Below the pieces are notes generated by a model, which had not been told where the DNA came from, made no database searches, and was given only the letters and a program-made list of their open reading frames with translations. A stretch of 64,000 nt of DNA from Pseudomonas sp. NC02 (GTDB lineage: Bacteria; Pseudomonadota; Gammaproteobacteria; Pseudomonadales; Pseudomonadaceae): assembly GCF_002874965.1 (NCBI RefSeq), contig NZ_CP025624.1:248001-312000 (forward strand), given 5' to 3'. The translations under genes were made by a program, and so were the position numbers. Positions 44,865-55,155 of the stretch are shown piece by piece (positions within the stretch are counted from its first letter, which is position 1; each line of letters begins with the position of its first letter).

Positions 44865-47774
44865 ATGTTGCTCGCCACGTTGATTCATCGCGCCAGCCTG
44901 CCTTGCCCGCAAGTCGGGCCTGTGCCTGCGACGCAGCTACTTGAGCAGCATTACGGCCTGGGTGGGGCGTTGCAGTCCCTCGGCAGCCAGCAAGACCTCA
45001 ACTACCGTATCGACAGCGAGCGTGGCCGCTTTGTGCTGAAAATCTGCCGGGGCGACTACGCCGCCGTCGAGCTGCAGGCCCAGCACGCCGCTTTGAAGCA
45101 TCTGCAGGGCCATTCGGATGTACGGGTGCCCAAGGTGATCTCGTCGCTTGCTGGCGAAGAACTGCTGACCGAGACCGTCGCCGGGCAAACCGTGCACCTG
45201 CGGTTGCTGGACTACATCGACGGCCAGCCGCTGACCCATCTGCCCCATCTGGGGCGCGAGGTGATCGCAGGCTTCGGCGAACTCTGCGGGCGGATGAGCC
45301 AGGCGCTGGCCGACTTCGAGCATCCGGGCCTGGAACGTACCCTGCAATGGGACCCACGCCATGCCCTTGAGCTGATCACTCATTTGCTGTCGACCCTCGA
45401 AAACCTCCCGCATCGGGCCGGGCTGGAGCGCGTGGTGGAGCAGGTCGGGCAGCGTCTGCTGCCGTTGGCCGACCGCCTGCCCTGGCAAGCCGTGCACATG
45501 GACATCACCGATGACAACGTGGTCTGGCAGCGTGATGCCCAGCGGCATTGGCAGATTGAAGGCGTGATCGATTTTGGCGACCTGGTGCGCACCTGGCGCA
45601 TTGCCGACCTGTCGGTGACCTGCGCGGCGCTGCTGCATCATGCCGAGGGTGATCCGTTCGCAATCCTGCCGGCGATCCAGGCGTGCCACCGGATCACGCC
45701 GTTGCAGCGCGAAGAGTTGCAGGTGCTATGGCCGCTGATCGTCGCGCGGGCCGCGGTGTTGGTGCTGAGCAGTGAACAGCAGCAACGCCTGGACCCGGAT
45801 AACGCGTACCTGTTGAAGAATGCCGAGCATGAGTGGGAAATTTTCCACGTAGCCACCTCGGTGCCCTTTGAATTGATGGAGGCGGCGATCCTGAACTGCG
45901 TCGGTGCCGAATTGCCGCCGATTGTCGGTGAAGGCTTCGCGCCTTTGTTGCCGGGGCTCGTTGGGCGTGAATTCGCGTTGATCGATCTGGGCGTGCTCAG
46001 CCCGCATTTCGAGGCCGGTAACTGGGAACAGGAGGGCATTGATCGCCGATTGCTGGAACAAGCGGCCGTGGTCCATGGCCTGGCAGCCAGTCGTTATGGT
46101 CAATACCGTCTGTCCCGCACCCAACCCGACAGTGCCGTCGAGCCCGACACCTTCGCGCTTCACGTAGAACTGCACATGCCCTTGGGCGCCACGGTGGAAG
46201 CACCGTTCGCCGGCACCTTGCGCCATGGCGCCGACGGCCTGCTGAGCCTGCATAGCGCCCAGTTGAGTGTTCGGTTGTGGAACGTGAACGCCTTGTTGAA
46301 GCACGGCGCCGCAGTGGTAAAAGGCCAGGTAATCGGCGACGTGGTCGCGCCGCTGACAGTACAACTGTGCCGCGCCGAGCTTGAGCCGCCGCTGTTCTGC
46401 ACGCCTTCCCGGGCGGCGGCATGGCAAGCGTTGTGCCCATCCCCGGCTACCTTGCTGGGGCTGGCCTGCGACGCCGAGCCGGAGCTCGACCCCGAAGCCC
46501 TGCTGGCGCGCCGGGACGCCAGCTTCGCCCGCTCGCAGAAGCACTATTACGTCGACCCGCCGCGCATCGAGCGCGGCTGGCGCAACCACCTGATCGACAT
46601 GCAGGGCCGTTCCTACCTCGACATGCTCAACAACGTCGCCGTCCTCGGCCACGGTCACCCGCGCATGGCCGAGGTGGCGGCGCGGCAATGGTCGCTGCTC
46701 AACACCAACTCGCGCTTCCACTATGCGGCGATTGCCGAATTCTCCGAGCGTTTGCTGGCGCTGGCGCCGGACTCCATGGACCGGGTGTTCCTGGTCAACA
46801 GCGGTACCGAGGCCAACGACCTGGCGATTCGCCTGGCCTGGGCCTACAGCGGCGGGCGCGACATGCTCAGCGTGCTGGAGGCCTATCACGGCTGGTCGGT
46901 GGCGGCGGATGCGGTGTCGACCTCGATTGCCGACAACCCCCAGGCCTTGAGCAGCCGCCCGGACTGGGTGCACCCGGTGACCGCGCCGAATACCTATCGC
47001 GGCGAGTTTCGCGGGCAGGACAGCGCCCCCGACTACGTACGCAGCGTGGAACACAACCTGGCGAAAATCGCCGCGCAGAATCGCCAGCTGGCGGGTTTCA
47101 TTTGCGAGCCGGTGTATGGCAATGCCGGCGGGATTTCCTTGCCGCCGGGATATTTGCAGCAGGTGTACGCGCTGGTTCGTGAGCAGGGCGGCGTGTGCAT
47201 CGCCGACGAAGTGCAGGTGGGCTACGGCCGCATGGGGCATTTCTTCTGGGGCTTTGAAGAGCAGGGCGTGGTGCCGGACATCATCACCATGGCCAAGGGC
47301 ATGGGCAATGGCCAGCCGTTGGGCGCGGTGATCACCCGCCGGGAAATCGCCGAGGCGCTGGAGGCCGAGGGTTACTTCTTCTCCTCATCGGGAGGCAGCC
47401 CGGTGAGTTGCCGGATCGGCATGGCGGTGCTGGATGTGATGGAGGAAGAAAAGCTGTGGGAAAACGCCCAGGAGGTGGGCGGACACTTCAAGGCGCGGTT
47501 GGAGGCGCTGGTCGAGCAGTATCCATTGGTGGGCGCGGTGCATGGTTCCGGGTTTTACCTGGGGCTGGAATTGGTCCGCGATCGACAGACCCTGGAACCG
47601 GCCACCGAAGAGACCGCGCTGCTGTGTGACCGGCTGCGGGAACTGGGGATCTTCATGCAGCCCACCGGCGACTACCTGAACATCCTCAAGATCAAGCCGC
47701 CGATGGTCACCTCACGGCACAGTGTGGATTTCTTCGTCGACATGCTGGCGAAGGTTCTAGAGGAAGGCTTGTAA
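44865..47774 (+). CDS. three-domain fusion: APH-type kinase, M23-like domain, class III aminotransferase-fold PLP enzyme
   Basis: A 969-residue protein. Residues 1-330 form an aminoglycoside/choline-kinase-like fold (KICRG; catalytic VHMDITDDNVVW with Asp213; VIDFGDLVRTWRIADLS). Residues about 350-530 are an M23/biotinyl-like beta region (VEAPFAGTLRHG, GAAVVKGQVIGDVVAP). Residues about 545-969 are a PLP enzyme with NNVAVLGHGHP, NSGTEANDLAIRLA, Asp781 in ADEVQVGYGR and PLP-lysine Lys811 in TMAKGMGNGQ. Relatives include hydroxylysine kinase plus phospho-lyase pairs of animals, so phosphorylation of an amine or amino alcohol followed by PLP-dependent elimination or transamination is plausible. 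It lies just upstream of aguBA, which suggests polyamine or amine catabolism. Confidence 0.85.
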   Translation: MLLATLIHRASLPCPQVGPVPATQLLEQHYGLGGALQSLGSQQDLNYRIDSERGRFVLKICRGDYAAVELQAQHAALKHLQGHSDVRVPKVISSLAGEELLTETVAGQTVHLRLLDYIDGQPLTHLPHLGREVIAGFGELCGRMSQALADFEHPGLERTLQWDPRHALELITHLLSTLENLPHRAGLERVVEQVGQRLLPLADRLPWQAVHMDITDDNVVWQRDAQRHWQIEGVIDFGDLVRTWRIADLSVTCAALLHHAEGDPFAILPAIQACHRITPLQREELQVLWPLIVARAAVLVLSSEQQQRLDPDNAYLLKNAEHEWEIFHVATSVPFELMEAAILNCVGAELPPIVGEGFAPLLPGLVGREFALIDLGVLSPHFEAGNWEQEGIDRRLLEQAAVVHGLAASRYGQYRLSRTQPDSAVEPDTFALHVELHMPLGATVEAPFAGTLRHGADGLLSLHSAQLSVRLWNVNALLKHGAAVVKGQVIGDVVAPLTVQLCRAELEPPLFCTPSRAAAWQALCPSPATLLGLACDAEPELDPEALLARRDASFARSQKHYYVDPPRIERGWRNHLIDMQGRSYLDMLNNVAVLGHGHPRMAEVAARQWSLLNTNSRFHYAAIAEFSERLLALAPDSMDRVFLVNSGTEANDLAIRLAWAYSGGRDMLSVLEAYHGWSVAADAVSTSIADNPQALSSRPDWVHPVTAPNTYRGEFRGQDSAPDYVRSVEHNLAKIAAQNRQLAGFICEPVYGNAGGISLPPGYLQQVYALVREQGGVCIADEVQVGYGRMGHFFWGFEEQGVVPDIITMAKGMGNGQPLGAVITRREIAEALEAEGYFFSSSGGSPVSCRIGMAVLDVMEEEKLWENAQEVGGHFKARLEALVEQYPLVGAVHGSGFYLGLELVRDRQTLEPATEETALLCDRLRELGIFMQPTGDYLNILKIKPPMVTSRHSVDFFVDMLAKVLEEGL

Positions 47775-47792
47775 CAATAAACTCGATTGTTA
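47772..47792. promoter_or_regulatory. perfect 7-7-7 palindrome at the end of the fusion gene
   Basis: TAACAAT-N7-ATTGTTA. The left arm includes the TAA stop of the aminotransferase fusion gene. It lies 45 bases upstream of a possible promoter for aguB (47837-47865). It could be an operator for the agu genes or a weak hairpin. Confidence 0.45.
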
Positions 47793-47836
47793 TCGGTAAA
47801 ATTTGATCATTTTTCGATGAGTGGATATTTATTAGC

Positions 47837-47865
47837 TTCAAAAGCCGATTTTTATCCGCTATAAA
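47837..47865 (+). promoter_or_regulatory. possible sigma-70 promoter of aguBA
   Basis: TTCAAA, 17 bases, TATAAA, in a 125-base AT-rich gap before aguB. The -10 box is good and the -35 box has four of six consensus bases. The gap and promoter suggest aguBA can be expressed apart from the upstream fusion gene. Confidence 0.4.
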
Positions 47866-47899
47866 GGCGTCCACTTGCCCGCCGCCGAGGAGATGATTC

Positions 47900-48778
<879 letters not shown>

Positions 48779-48784
48779 ATCGCC

Positions 48785-49891
48785 ATGACCACTTTGCACA
48801 GCACCCCCCGCGCCGACGGCTTCTACATGCCTGCCGAATGGGCGCCACAGACCCAAACCTGGATGATCTGGCCCGAGCGCCCGGACAACTGGCGCCTGGG
48901 CGGCAAGCCGGCGCAGGCCGCCCATGTGGCGGTGGCCAAGGCCATTGCACGTTTTGAACCGGTGACCGTGGCGGTCTCGGCCGGCCAGTACGAAAACGCC
49001 CGGGCGCGCCTGGACGTGCCGAATATTCGCCTGGTGGAAATGTCCAGCGACGACGCCTGGGTCCGCGATACCGGGCCGACCTTCGTGATCAACAACAGCG
49101 GTGAAGTGCGCGGTGTGAACTGGGACTTCAACGCCTGGGGCGGTTTTGATGGTGGCTTGTACTCGCCGTGGAACCGCGACTCCCAGGTGGGCGGCAAGAT
49201 CCTCGAGATCGAGCGCAGCCCGCGTTATCGCACCGAAGGGTTTGTGCTGGAAGGCGGTTCGATCCACGTCGACGGCGAAGGCACCCTGATCACCACCGAA
49301 GAATGCCTGCTTAACCGCAATCGCAACCCGCACCTGCAGCGTGAGGAAATCGAAGCGGTGCTCAGCGCCAACCTGGCGGTGGATAAGATCATCTGGTTGC
49401 CGGATGGCCTGTTCAACGACGAAACCGATGGGCATGTGGATAACTTCTGCTGCTACGTACGCCCGGGCGAAGTGTTGCTGGCCTGGACCGACGACCCGCA
49501 AGACCCGAACTATGCGCGCTGCCATGCCGCCATGGACGTACTGCAAAGCAGCACCGACGCCCAGGGCCGCTCGTTCACAGTGCATAAAATGCCGATCCCG
49601 GGGCCGCTGTACGCCACCGAGGAAGAATGCGCAGGCGTGGACCCGGTAGACGGCACCCAGGAGCGCAATCCCACCGTGCGGTTGGCCGGTTCCTACGTCA
49701 ACTTCCTGATCGTCAACGGCGGCATCATCGCGCCGAGTTTCGACGACCCGCTGGACAGCCGCGCCAAGGAGATTCTGCAGAACCTGTTCCCGCAGCATGA
49801 AGTGGTGATGGTGCCTGGCCGCGAACTGTTACTGGGGGGCGGCAACATCCACTGCCTGACCCAGCAACAGCCGGCCCCGCACAAAAACTGA
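48785..49891 (+). CDS. aguA: agmatine deiminase AguA
   Basis: A 368-residue guanidino-group-modifying enzyme converting agmatine to N-carbamoylputrescine and ammonia. It shows [29 protein letters not shown] start features, [37 protein letters not shown] and the catalytic Cys357 in [13 protein letters not shown]. Length and cysteine position match the pseudomonad enzyme. It acts directly before AguB in the pathway and is followed by a terminator. Confidence 0.97.
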   Translation: MTTLHSTPRADGFYMPAEWAPQTQTWMIWPERPDNWRLGGKPAQAAHVAVAKAIARFEPVTVAVSAGQYENARARLDVPNIRLVEMSSDDAWVRDTGPTFVINNSGEVRGVNWDFNAWGGFDGGLYSPWNRDSQVGGKILEIERSPRYRTEGFVLEGGSIHVDGEGTLITTEECLLNRNRNPHLQREEIEAVLSANLAVDKIIWLPDGLFNDETDGHVDNFCCYVRPGEVLLAWTDDPQDPNYARCHAAMDVLQSSTDAQGRSFTVHKMPIPGPLYATEEECAGVDPVDGTQERNPTVRLAGSYVNFLIVNGGIIAPSFDDPLDSRAKEILQNLFPQHEVVMVPGRELLLGGGNIHCLTQQQPAPHKN

Positions 49892-49960
49892 GTGCACTTG
49901 TAACAGCCTGGTGCCGGGTTTAACGGCAATCGAGTGCGCCATGTTTTGCGCGCTCACGGC

Positions 49961-49994
49961 AAGCCCGCGGCCCGTCAGGTTCGCGGGCTTTTTT
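49961..49994 (+). terminator. Rho-independent terminator of aguBA
   Basis: Stem AAGCCCGCG / CGCGGGCTT with a 12-base loop, followed by TTTT. Confidence 0.8.
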
Positions 49995-50134
49995 GTGTGC
50001 ATGTGCCGACAAACCGGGCACATTGGCATAGCTCTTGTATCGCTGTTGCGACACACAGCACGGTGTATGACTAAGCGGTTCTGTCATAAACCTTGAGTAA
50101 GTTAGCCGCTCATGCCGTCGGAGAGAGCGCTGAA

Positions 50135-50347
50135 ATGAATGCCGATATCAACCTGATGTACACGCGCACGTTCCACCCTTTGCGGGTGAACGGTGACGCG
50201 ATCCACGCGCTGGCGCTCTGGTTGAAGGCAAACGGTTCGCGGCAGATCAGGACGCCCGACCCGCGCCGGGTGATGAGCGAACGGTACCCGGCGGGGCTGT
50301 TCAGCGAGGACGAGGTGCAGGCGTTGTGTGAATTGATGCAAGGCTGA
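50135..50347 (+). CDS. small conserved-looking hypothetical protein
   Basis: A 70-residue soluble protein beginning MNADINLMYTRTFHPLRVNGD. It contains ALALWLKANGSRQIRTPDPRRVMSERYPAGLF and ends SEDEVQALCELMQG. GAGAG stands about eight bases before this ATG; an earlier in-frame TTG at 50093 has no such site. Codon use is typical for the genome, which supports a real gene. I do not recognise a family. It stands alone between the agu terminator and a REP element. Confidence 0.65.
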   Translation: MNADINLMYTRTFHPLRVNGDAIHALALWLKANGSRQIRTPDPRRVMSERYPAGLFSEDEVQALCELMQG

Positions 50348-50375
50348 CGGTTGTTTTCAATGTTGCACTGGACCT

Positions 50376-50507
50376 TGTGGTGAGGGAGCTTGCTCCCGCT
50401 GGGCTGCGCAGCAGCCCCAAAACAGATCATCGAGTTCTATCTGAAAAAACACAGTCGCCTATTTTGGGGGCGCTTCGCACCCCAGCGGGAGCAAGCTCCC
50501 TCGCCAC
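50376..50507. repeat. paired REP element, GTGGCGAGGGAGCTTGCTCC family
   Basis: Inverted arms: the left TGTGGTGAGGGAGCTTGCTC (one change) and the right GCGGGAGCAAGCTCCCTCGC. The centre of about 50 bases is longer than in the copy at 1764. It lies between the small ORF and the end of the TonB receptor gene. Confidence 0.85.
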
Positions 50508-50516
50508 GCAAGCCTG

Positions 50517-52589
50517 TTAGAAGCTATAGGTGCCAGTCACCACCAAGCTGCGCGGGTCGCCGAACTGAATCTGCGCTGCACTCGTCGCTGACGCGTAGTA
50601 CGTCTTGTCGCTGATATTGTTCAGCGCCGCCCGCACATCCCATTCCTTCTGCCGAAACCCGGCCAGTGCGTCCCAGCGCCCATAACCCGGCAACGCCACC
50701 GTGTTGGCGTTATCCGCATAACGCTCACCCACCAGCGTCAGCCCGGTTTCCGCGTACCAGCCCATCTCCGGTTTCCAGGTGACGAACAGGCTCGCGTTGC
50801 GCTTGGCCACGTCGCTGATGCGCTTGCCTTCAAAGCCATTGTTGTCTTTCACCACCGTGGCGTCCTGCAGGCCGACGCCACCGCGCACGTACCAGTTGCC
50901 GACGATCTTGCCGGTAGCGGTCAACTCCACGCCACGGGAACGCTGCTCGCCGCTGAGCAGGGTGATGGTCGGGTCCAGCGGGTCGCGGGTGCGGCGGTTG
51001 TAGAGCTCCAGTTCATACACCGCCAGGGTGGTGCTCAGGCGGTCGTCGAGCCAGTCGCTCTTGACCCCGATTTCCTTCTGTTTGGTCAGCTCCGGGCTCA
51101 GGTCGTTGGCGTTGCCCGTGGCATTGGGCGTGATGCCGATCAGGCCGCCGCCGGTCGGCGAGAACGTCTTGCTCCACGAGGCATAGAACGAATGGTGTTC
51201 CAGCGGCGTCCAGACCAGGCCCACGCGCGGGCTGGTGCTGTGGCTCACGACCTGTTCCGAGGCGTTGGTCAGTTTGTTGGTGGACTCCACATCAAAGCGG
51301 TCATAGCGCAAACCGGCGAGCAGTTGCCATTGATCGTTCAGGCGCAGTTGGTCCTGCACATACACTCCCTGGCTTTGCGCTTCGGTGTGACTGCTGCTGA
51401 ATGCCGGCAGGCGACCGTAGTGGCGCAGGTCCGGGTTGGGGTTGTACACATCCACGCTCGGCACAGCGGCGAGCGGCGCTCGATAGAGTTTCGGGTCACG
51501 GCGCTGGTTGCCCAATTCCACTCCGGTGAGCAAGCGATGCTCCAGGCCGAAGGTGGTGAAGCCGCCTTCCAGTTCGACGTTGTTGAGGATGTTGCGGGTG
51601 GTCAAGTCCTGCTGCCAGCGCTGGCGCCCGACCTTGCCGGTTTTTGGGTCGTAGCTGACGGCATAAGTGTTATCGAAGTCGCTGTCCAGGGTGAACACGC
51701 CCAACGTATGGCGCAGTTGCCAACTGTCGTTCAGCTCATAGGCAAGCCGCGAACGCAGGGATTGGGACGTGTCGTCGATGTAATCGCGCTTGTCACCATA
51801 AGTGGTGCCGCGGCTGACATCCGCCGGCCGCCCATTGACCCCGGGAATGCCCCGGTCCGGCGTGCGGTTGTAGCGGCTGTATTCGTACTGCACCAGCCAG
51901 TTCAGGTCGGGGCTCAGTTGCCAGCTCATGGACGGTGCAAACAGTTGGCGATTGCCGCTGACGCCGTCGCGGAAACTGTTGTTGTCCTGGTTGCCCATGT
52001 TCAGGCGCAGGCTGATGGTGTCGGTGGGGTCGGTGCTGAGGTCCGCGTACAGGCTGCGCAAATCATTGCTGCCGCCCTGGGCCTCGATGCTGGAGGCGCG
52101 ACCGGCCTGGGGCAGCTTGCTCACCCGGTTGACGATGCCGCCCTGGCCGCCGCGGCCGTACAACACGGCTGCCGGGCCCTTGAGTACTTCGATGCGTTCG
52201 ATGTTGTGCAGGTCGCGCACGTATTGGCTGTCGTCGCGAACGCCGTCCAGGTAGAAGTCGTTGCTGGCGTCGAAGCCGCGGATGCGCAGGCTGTCGAACC
52301 GTGTGTCGGCGCCGCTGCTGACGTTGGGTATACCGCTCAAGGCCTGGCCCAGGTCATTGGTGCCGTAGGAACGCAGGTTGTCGGTTTTTACCGAGTCGAT
52401 GGCCTGGGGCACATAACGCACGGGTGTGGCCGTGCGGGTGGCGGTGCTGGTTTCCTTGACGCGCGGGTCGTCCTCGTCAGCTTCGGCGCTCACGGAGGTT
52501 TCCGGCAGGACAGTGGCAGCGCAGGTAAATCCGGCAGACAGCAGGACAGAGAGCCCAAGGGTCATGGGCGTCAGGCGAAGGGCAGGCAT
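50517..52589 (-). CDS. TonB-dependent siderophore receptor
   Basis: A 690-residue outer-membrane receptor. The signal peptide covers residues 1-24 (GFTCA). Residues 25-170 form the plug domain (LGQALSGIPNVSSGADTRFDSLRIRGFDASNDFYLDGVRD, IERIEVLKGPAAVLYGRGGQGGIVNRVSK). A 22-strand barrel follows, ending in VVTGTYSF with terminal Phe. No N-terminal signalling domain is present between the signal peptide and the plug, so it does not drive a sigma/anti-sigma system. The plug wording resembles the catecholate Fiu/PiuA group. A Fur-box-like site lies 41 bases upstream. No siderophore synthesis genes are nearby. Confidence 0.92.
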   Translation of the reverse strand: MPALRLTPMTLGLSVLLSAGFTCAATVLPETSVSAEADEDDPRVKETSTATRTATPVRYVPQAIDSVKTDNLRSYGTNDLGQALSGIPNVSSGADTRFDSLRIRGFDASNDFYLDGVRDDSQYVRDLHNIERIEVLKGPAAVLYGRGGQGGIVNRVSKLPQAGRASSIEAQGGSNDLRSLYADLSTDPTDTISLRLNMGNQDNNSFRDGVSGNRQLFAPSMSWQLSPDLNWLVQYEYSRYNRTPDRGIPGVNGRPADVSRGTTYGDKRDYIDDTSQSLRSRLAYELNDSWQLRHTLGVFTLDSDFDNTYAVSYDPKTGKVGRQRWQQDLTTRNILNNVELEGGFTTFGLEHRLLTGVELGNQRRDPKLYRAPLAAVPSVDVYNPNPDLRHYGRLPAFSSSHTEAQSQGVYVQDQLRLNDQWQLLAGLRYDRFDVESTNKLTNASEQVVSHSTSPRVGLVWTPLEHHSFYASWSKTFSPTGGGLIGITPNATGNANDLSPELTKQKEIGVKSDWLDDRLSTTLAVYELELYNRRTRDPLDPTITLLSGEQRSRGVELTATGKIVGNWYVRGGVGLQDATVVKDNNGFEGKRISDVAKRNASLFVTWKPEMGWYAETGLTLVGERYADNANTVALPGYGRWDALAGFRQKEWDVRAALNNISDKTYYASATSAAQIQFGDPRSLVVTGTYSF

Positions 52590-52629
52590 CGGGGTGTGTA
52601 TCCAAAAAGGTTGGCAGGATAAAAGCGCG

Positions 52630-52648
52630 TTAATGATAATGCTTACTA
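52630..52648 (-). promoter_or_regulatory. Fur box upstream of the TonB receptor gene
   Basis: Matches the 19-base Fur consensus at 14 of 19 positions, with an unbroken core TAATGATAAT. It stands 41 bases before the receptor start, where a repressor would block transcription. It implies iron-starvation induction. Confidence 0.75.
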
Positions 52649-52816
52649 TTTGCGCAGGTTATCTATTCCTGGGCGGACCTTTCTGAAAAATGTTACGGCG
52701 TATGTTTTTCAAGGGTATTCGACCGATTCTCGAAACAGTCTGAAAGCCGATCCGGGGTTTTTCCCAATTGTGCGTAAGACTAATCTGCCGGTCATCAACA
52801 TCCATCGGAGCCCGCC

Positions 52817-53524
52817 ATGTCGGCAGCCACACTTCACTACATTTACGACCCGCTGTGCGGCTGGTGTTACGGCGCCGAGCCGCTGCTGAGCGCCGCCCGG
52901 AGCGTGTTATCAATCCAGTTGCACGGCGGCGGCATGATGACCGGCGCGAATCGTCAATCCGTATCGCCGCAGTTGCGTGACTACGTAATGCCCCACGACC
53001 GGCGCATCGCCGAGTACACCGGGCAACCGTTTGGCGAGGCGTATTTCGAAGGTTTGTTGCGGGACCACGGTGCGGTGTTCGATTCAGCCCCGCCGACCAG
53101 CGCCGTGCTGGCCGCAGAAAAAATCGCCGGTCGAGGCCTGGAACTGCTGGCGCGTCTGCAAACGGCGCACTACGTCGAAGGTCGCCGAATTGCCGATAAG
53201 GACGTGCTGCTGACCCTGGCCGAATCCATCGGTTTGGATCCCCAAGCCTTCACCGCCGCTTTCAGTGAAATCCTTGGCGCAGCAACTCAAGCGCACATCA
53301 ATGACAGCCGCCAATGGCTGGCAAAAGTCGGCGGCCAGGGCTTCCCCACACTGGCCCTGGAGCAGAATGGGCAACTGCAATTGCTCGATATCAGCCCCTG
53401 GTTGGGCAAGCCAGAAGCCTTCGTTGAGTGGCTGAGACAAAGAGTCGCAATTTCGATTCAACCCACCCAATCGAGTGCACCAATGTGTGGCCTGCAGGGG
53501 TGTGCAGATCCAGGAAGCGCTTGA
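52817..53524 (+). CDS. DsbA-family thioredoxin-fold protein (CGWC)
   Basis: A 235-residue cytoplasmic protein (no signal peptide). It has the active-site motif DPLCGWCYGAEP (Cys14 and Cys17) and the helical insertion and cis-proline loop GGQGFPTLAL typical of DsbA/2-hydroxychromene-isomerase-like proteins. A second Cys pair occurs near the C-terminus (MCGLQGCADPG). Function unknown; it may act as a disulfide isomerase or reductase. It is divergent from the TonB receptor across 227 bases. Confidence 0.82.
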   Translation: MSAATLHYIYDPLCGWCYGAEPLLSAARSVLSIQLHGGGMMTGANRQSVSPQLRDYVMPHDRRIAEYTGQPFGEAYFEGLLRDHGAVFDSAPPTSAVLAAEKIAGRGLELLARLQTAHYVEGRRIADKDVLLTLAESIGLDPQAFTAAFSEILGAATQAHINDSRQWLAKVGGQGFPTLALEQNGQLQLLDISPWLGKPEAFVEWLRQRVAISIQPTQSSAPMCGLQGCADPGSA

Positions 53525-53668
53525 TAGAGCCTTGCGCAATGATGGCTATTTAATGTTTCTTAGACTTTTTTAGCCTAAATACAGAAGATTCACGAAATTG
53601 ACACACAGTAAAGGGCGCGGATAGGATTCGCCCCAACGCCTGTGGCTAACCGCCATGACTTCCCCAAT

Positions 53669-53713
53669 AAAAAAAGGCCCGCGGCATTTCACGTCGTCCG
53701 CGGGCCTTTTTTT
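53669..53713. terminator. bidirectional Rho-independent terminator
   Basis: Sixteen-base-pair stem AAAAAAAGGCCCGCGG / CCGCGGGCCTTTTTTT with a 13-base loop; T-runs on both strands. It lies 145 bases behind the DsbA-like gene and 84 bases before the OprD porin gene, so it insulates the porin promoter. Confidence 0.85.
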
Positions 53714-53796
53714 ATCTGGGAAAGTCGACACCAGAAAAGCAACACGGAGCCTGGTGTCACAGCGCGTACTCAACCAGTAATAAGGAATATAAGAAA

Positions 53797-55083
53797 ATGT
53801 TGAAGCAACGGATGGGGCTGATCGCTCTGGGGATTTTGAGCGCTACGCAAGCAATGGCTGACGACCAATCCCAATCGAAGGGTTTTGTTGAAGACAGCCA
53901 CCTGAACATCGCGGCACGCAACGCTTACATCAGCCGCGACTACAAAAACGGCAAGCAAGACAAAGCCGAATGGGGCCAGGGCTTCATCGGCAAGTTCGAA
54001 TCCGGTTTCACCCAAGGCACCGTCGGTGTGGGTGTGGACGTGATCGGCCAATACGCCATTCGCCTGGATGGTGGTAAAGGTCGCAGCGGCGCTGGCGGTA
54101 TCGACTTCTTCAAGCAAGGCGACAGCGGCGAAGCGGCCAACGACCTGGCCAAGGGCGGCGCTGCCGTCAAGGCACGCATCTCCAACACCGTGATCAAGTA
54201 CGGTGATCAGATGCCAGCCGTGCCGGTCCTGGAATACGACAACTCCCGCCTGTTGTCCGAAACCTATACCGGTACCTCGATCGTCTCCAAGGAAATCGCC
54301 GGCCTGCAACTGGACGCTGGTCACTTCACCAAGGAAGCTCGCAAGAGCGCCGAGGGTTCCGACAGTGGCGCGCTGAAAAGCATCGACTACATCGGCGGTA
54401 GCTACAAATTCACTGAAAGCCTGTCGGCAGCGCTCTACGCTTCCAACATGCAGGACGTGCTGAAGAAGCAATACGTCAACGTCAACTACGTGCTGGCCCT
54501 GCCAGAGAAGCAATCGTTGACCTTCGACTTCAACGGCTACAAGACCAAGCTCGACCGTAGCTTCGCCCTGGAAAACCAAGGTGACGCCGACGCTCGCGAC
54601 AACAAAATCTGGAGCCTGGGCGCCACGTGGGCCGTTGGCCCGCACAGCTTCACCGTGGCTCACCAGCGCAGCACCGGTGACACCGGTTACCTGTACGGCG
54701 GCTACCGCAACGCAGGCGGCATCGGCGACGGTGGCAACACCATCCTGCTGGCCAACTCCTACTGGTCTGACTTCAACGGCAAGGACGAGCGCTCCTGGCA
54801 AGCAGGCTACGGCCTGGACTTCAGCGCCTTCGGCGTGCCTGGCCTGACCTACAACATCGCCTACGTGCGCGGCACCAACATTGACGACGGTTCCAACCGC
54901 GGCAGTGGCACCGAGCGTGAAATCTTCAACCAGTTCAAATACGTAGTACAGAGCGGCCCGGCCAAAGACCTGAGCCTGCGTGCCCGTGCGTCGTGGTTGC
55001 GCGTTTCCAACAACGCCAGCAACTACAACGTGGGTGGTAACGAGATCCGCCTGTTCGCCGACTACCCAATCAACGTTTTCTAA
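53797..55083 (+). CDS. OprD-family outer-membrane porin
   Basis: A 428-residue outer-membrane protein. The signal peptide covers residues 1-21 (ATQAMA). The mature start is family-typical: GFVEDSHLNIAARNAYISRDYKNG, then WGQGFIGKFESGFTQGTVGVGVDVIGQYAIRLD and SYKFTESLSAALYASNMQDV; it ends EIRLFADYPINVF (terminal Phe). Codon use is strongly biased toward the common codons of the genome, a sign of high expression. Substrate unknown; the family takes up amino acids, small acids and aromatics. It is followed by a terminator. Confidence 0.92.
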   Translation: MLKQRMGLIALGILSATQAMADDQSQSKGFVEDSHLNIAARNAYISRDYKNGKQDKAEWGQGFIGKFESGFTQGTVGVGVDVIGQYAIRLDGGKGRSGAGGIDFFKQGDSGEAANDLAKGGAAVKARISNTVIKYGDQMPAVPVLEYDNSRLLSETYTGTSIVSKEIAGLQLDAGHFTKEARKSAEGSDSGALKSIDYIGGSYKFTESLSAALYASNMQDVLKKQYVNVNYVLALPEKQSLTFDFNGYKTKLDRSFALENQGDADARDNKIWSLGATWAVGPHSFTVAHQRSTGDTGYLYGGYRNAGGIGDGGNTILLANSYWSDFNGKDERSWQAGYGLDFSAFGVPGLTYNIAYVRGTNIDDGSNRGSGTEREIFNQFKYVVQSGPAKDLSLRARASWLRVSNNASNYNVGGNEIRLFADYPINVF

Positions 55084-55115
55084 TTGATTCGGCGTCGCGC
55101 CTGATTCAAGGCGAT

Positions 55116-55145
55116 AAAAAACCCCGACTGGTTCGGGGTTTTTTT
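55116..55145 (+). terminator. Rho-independent terminator of the second OprD-type porin gene
   Basis: Stem AAAAAACCCCGA / TCGGGGTTTTTT with a five-base loop. The A-rich left arm also gives a T-run for the convergent hydrolase gene. Confidence 0.88.
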
Positions 55146-55155
55146 ATGCCTGCGA

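Noticed and set aside
45726..47240. 504-codon minus-strand frame opposite the aminotransferase fusion gene
   Set aside because: Antisense shadow; all PLP and kinase motifs are on the plus strand.
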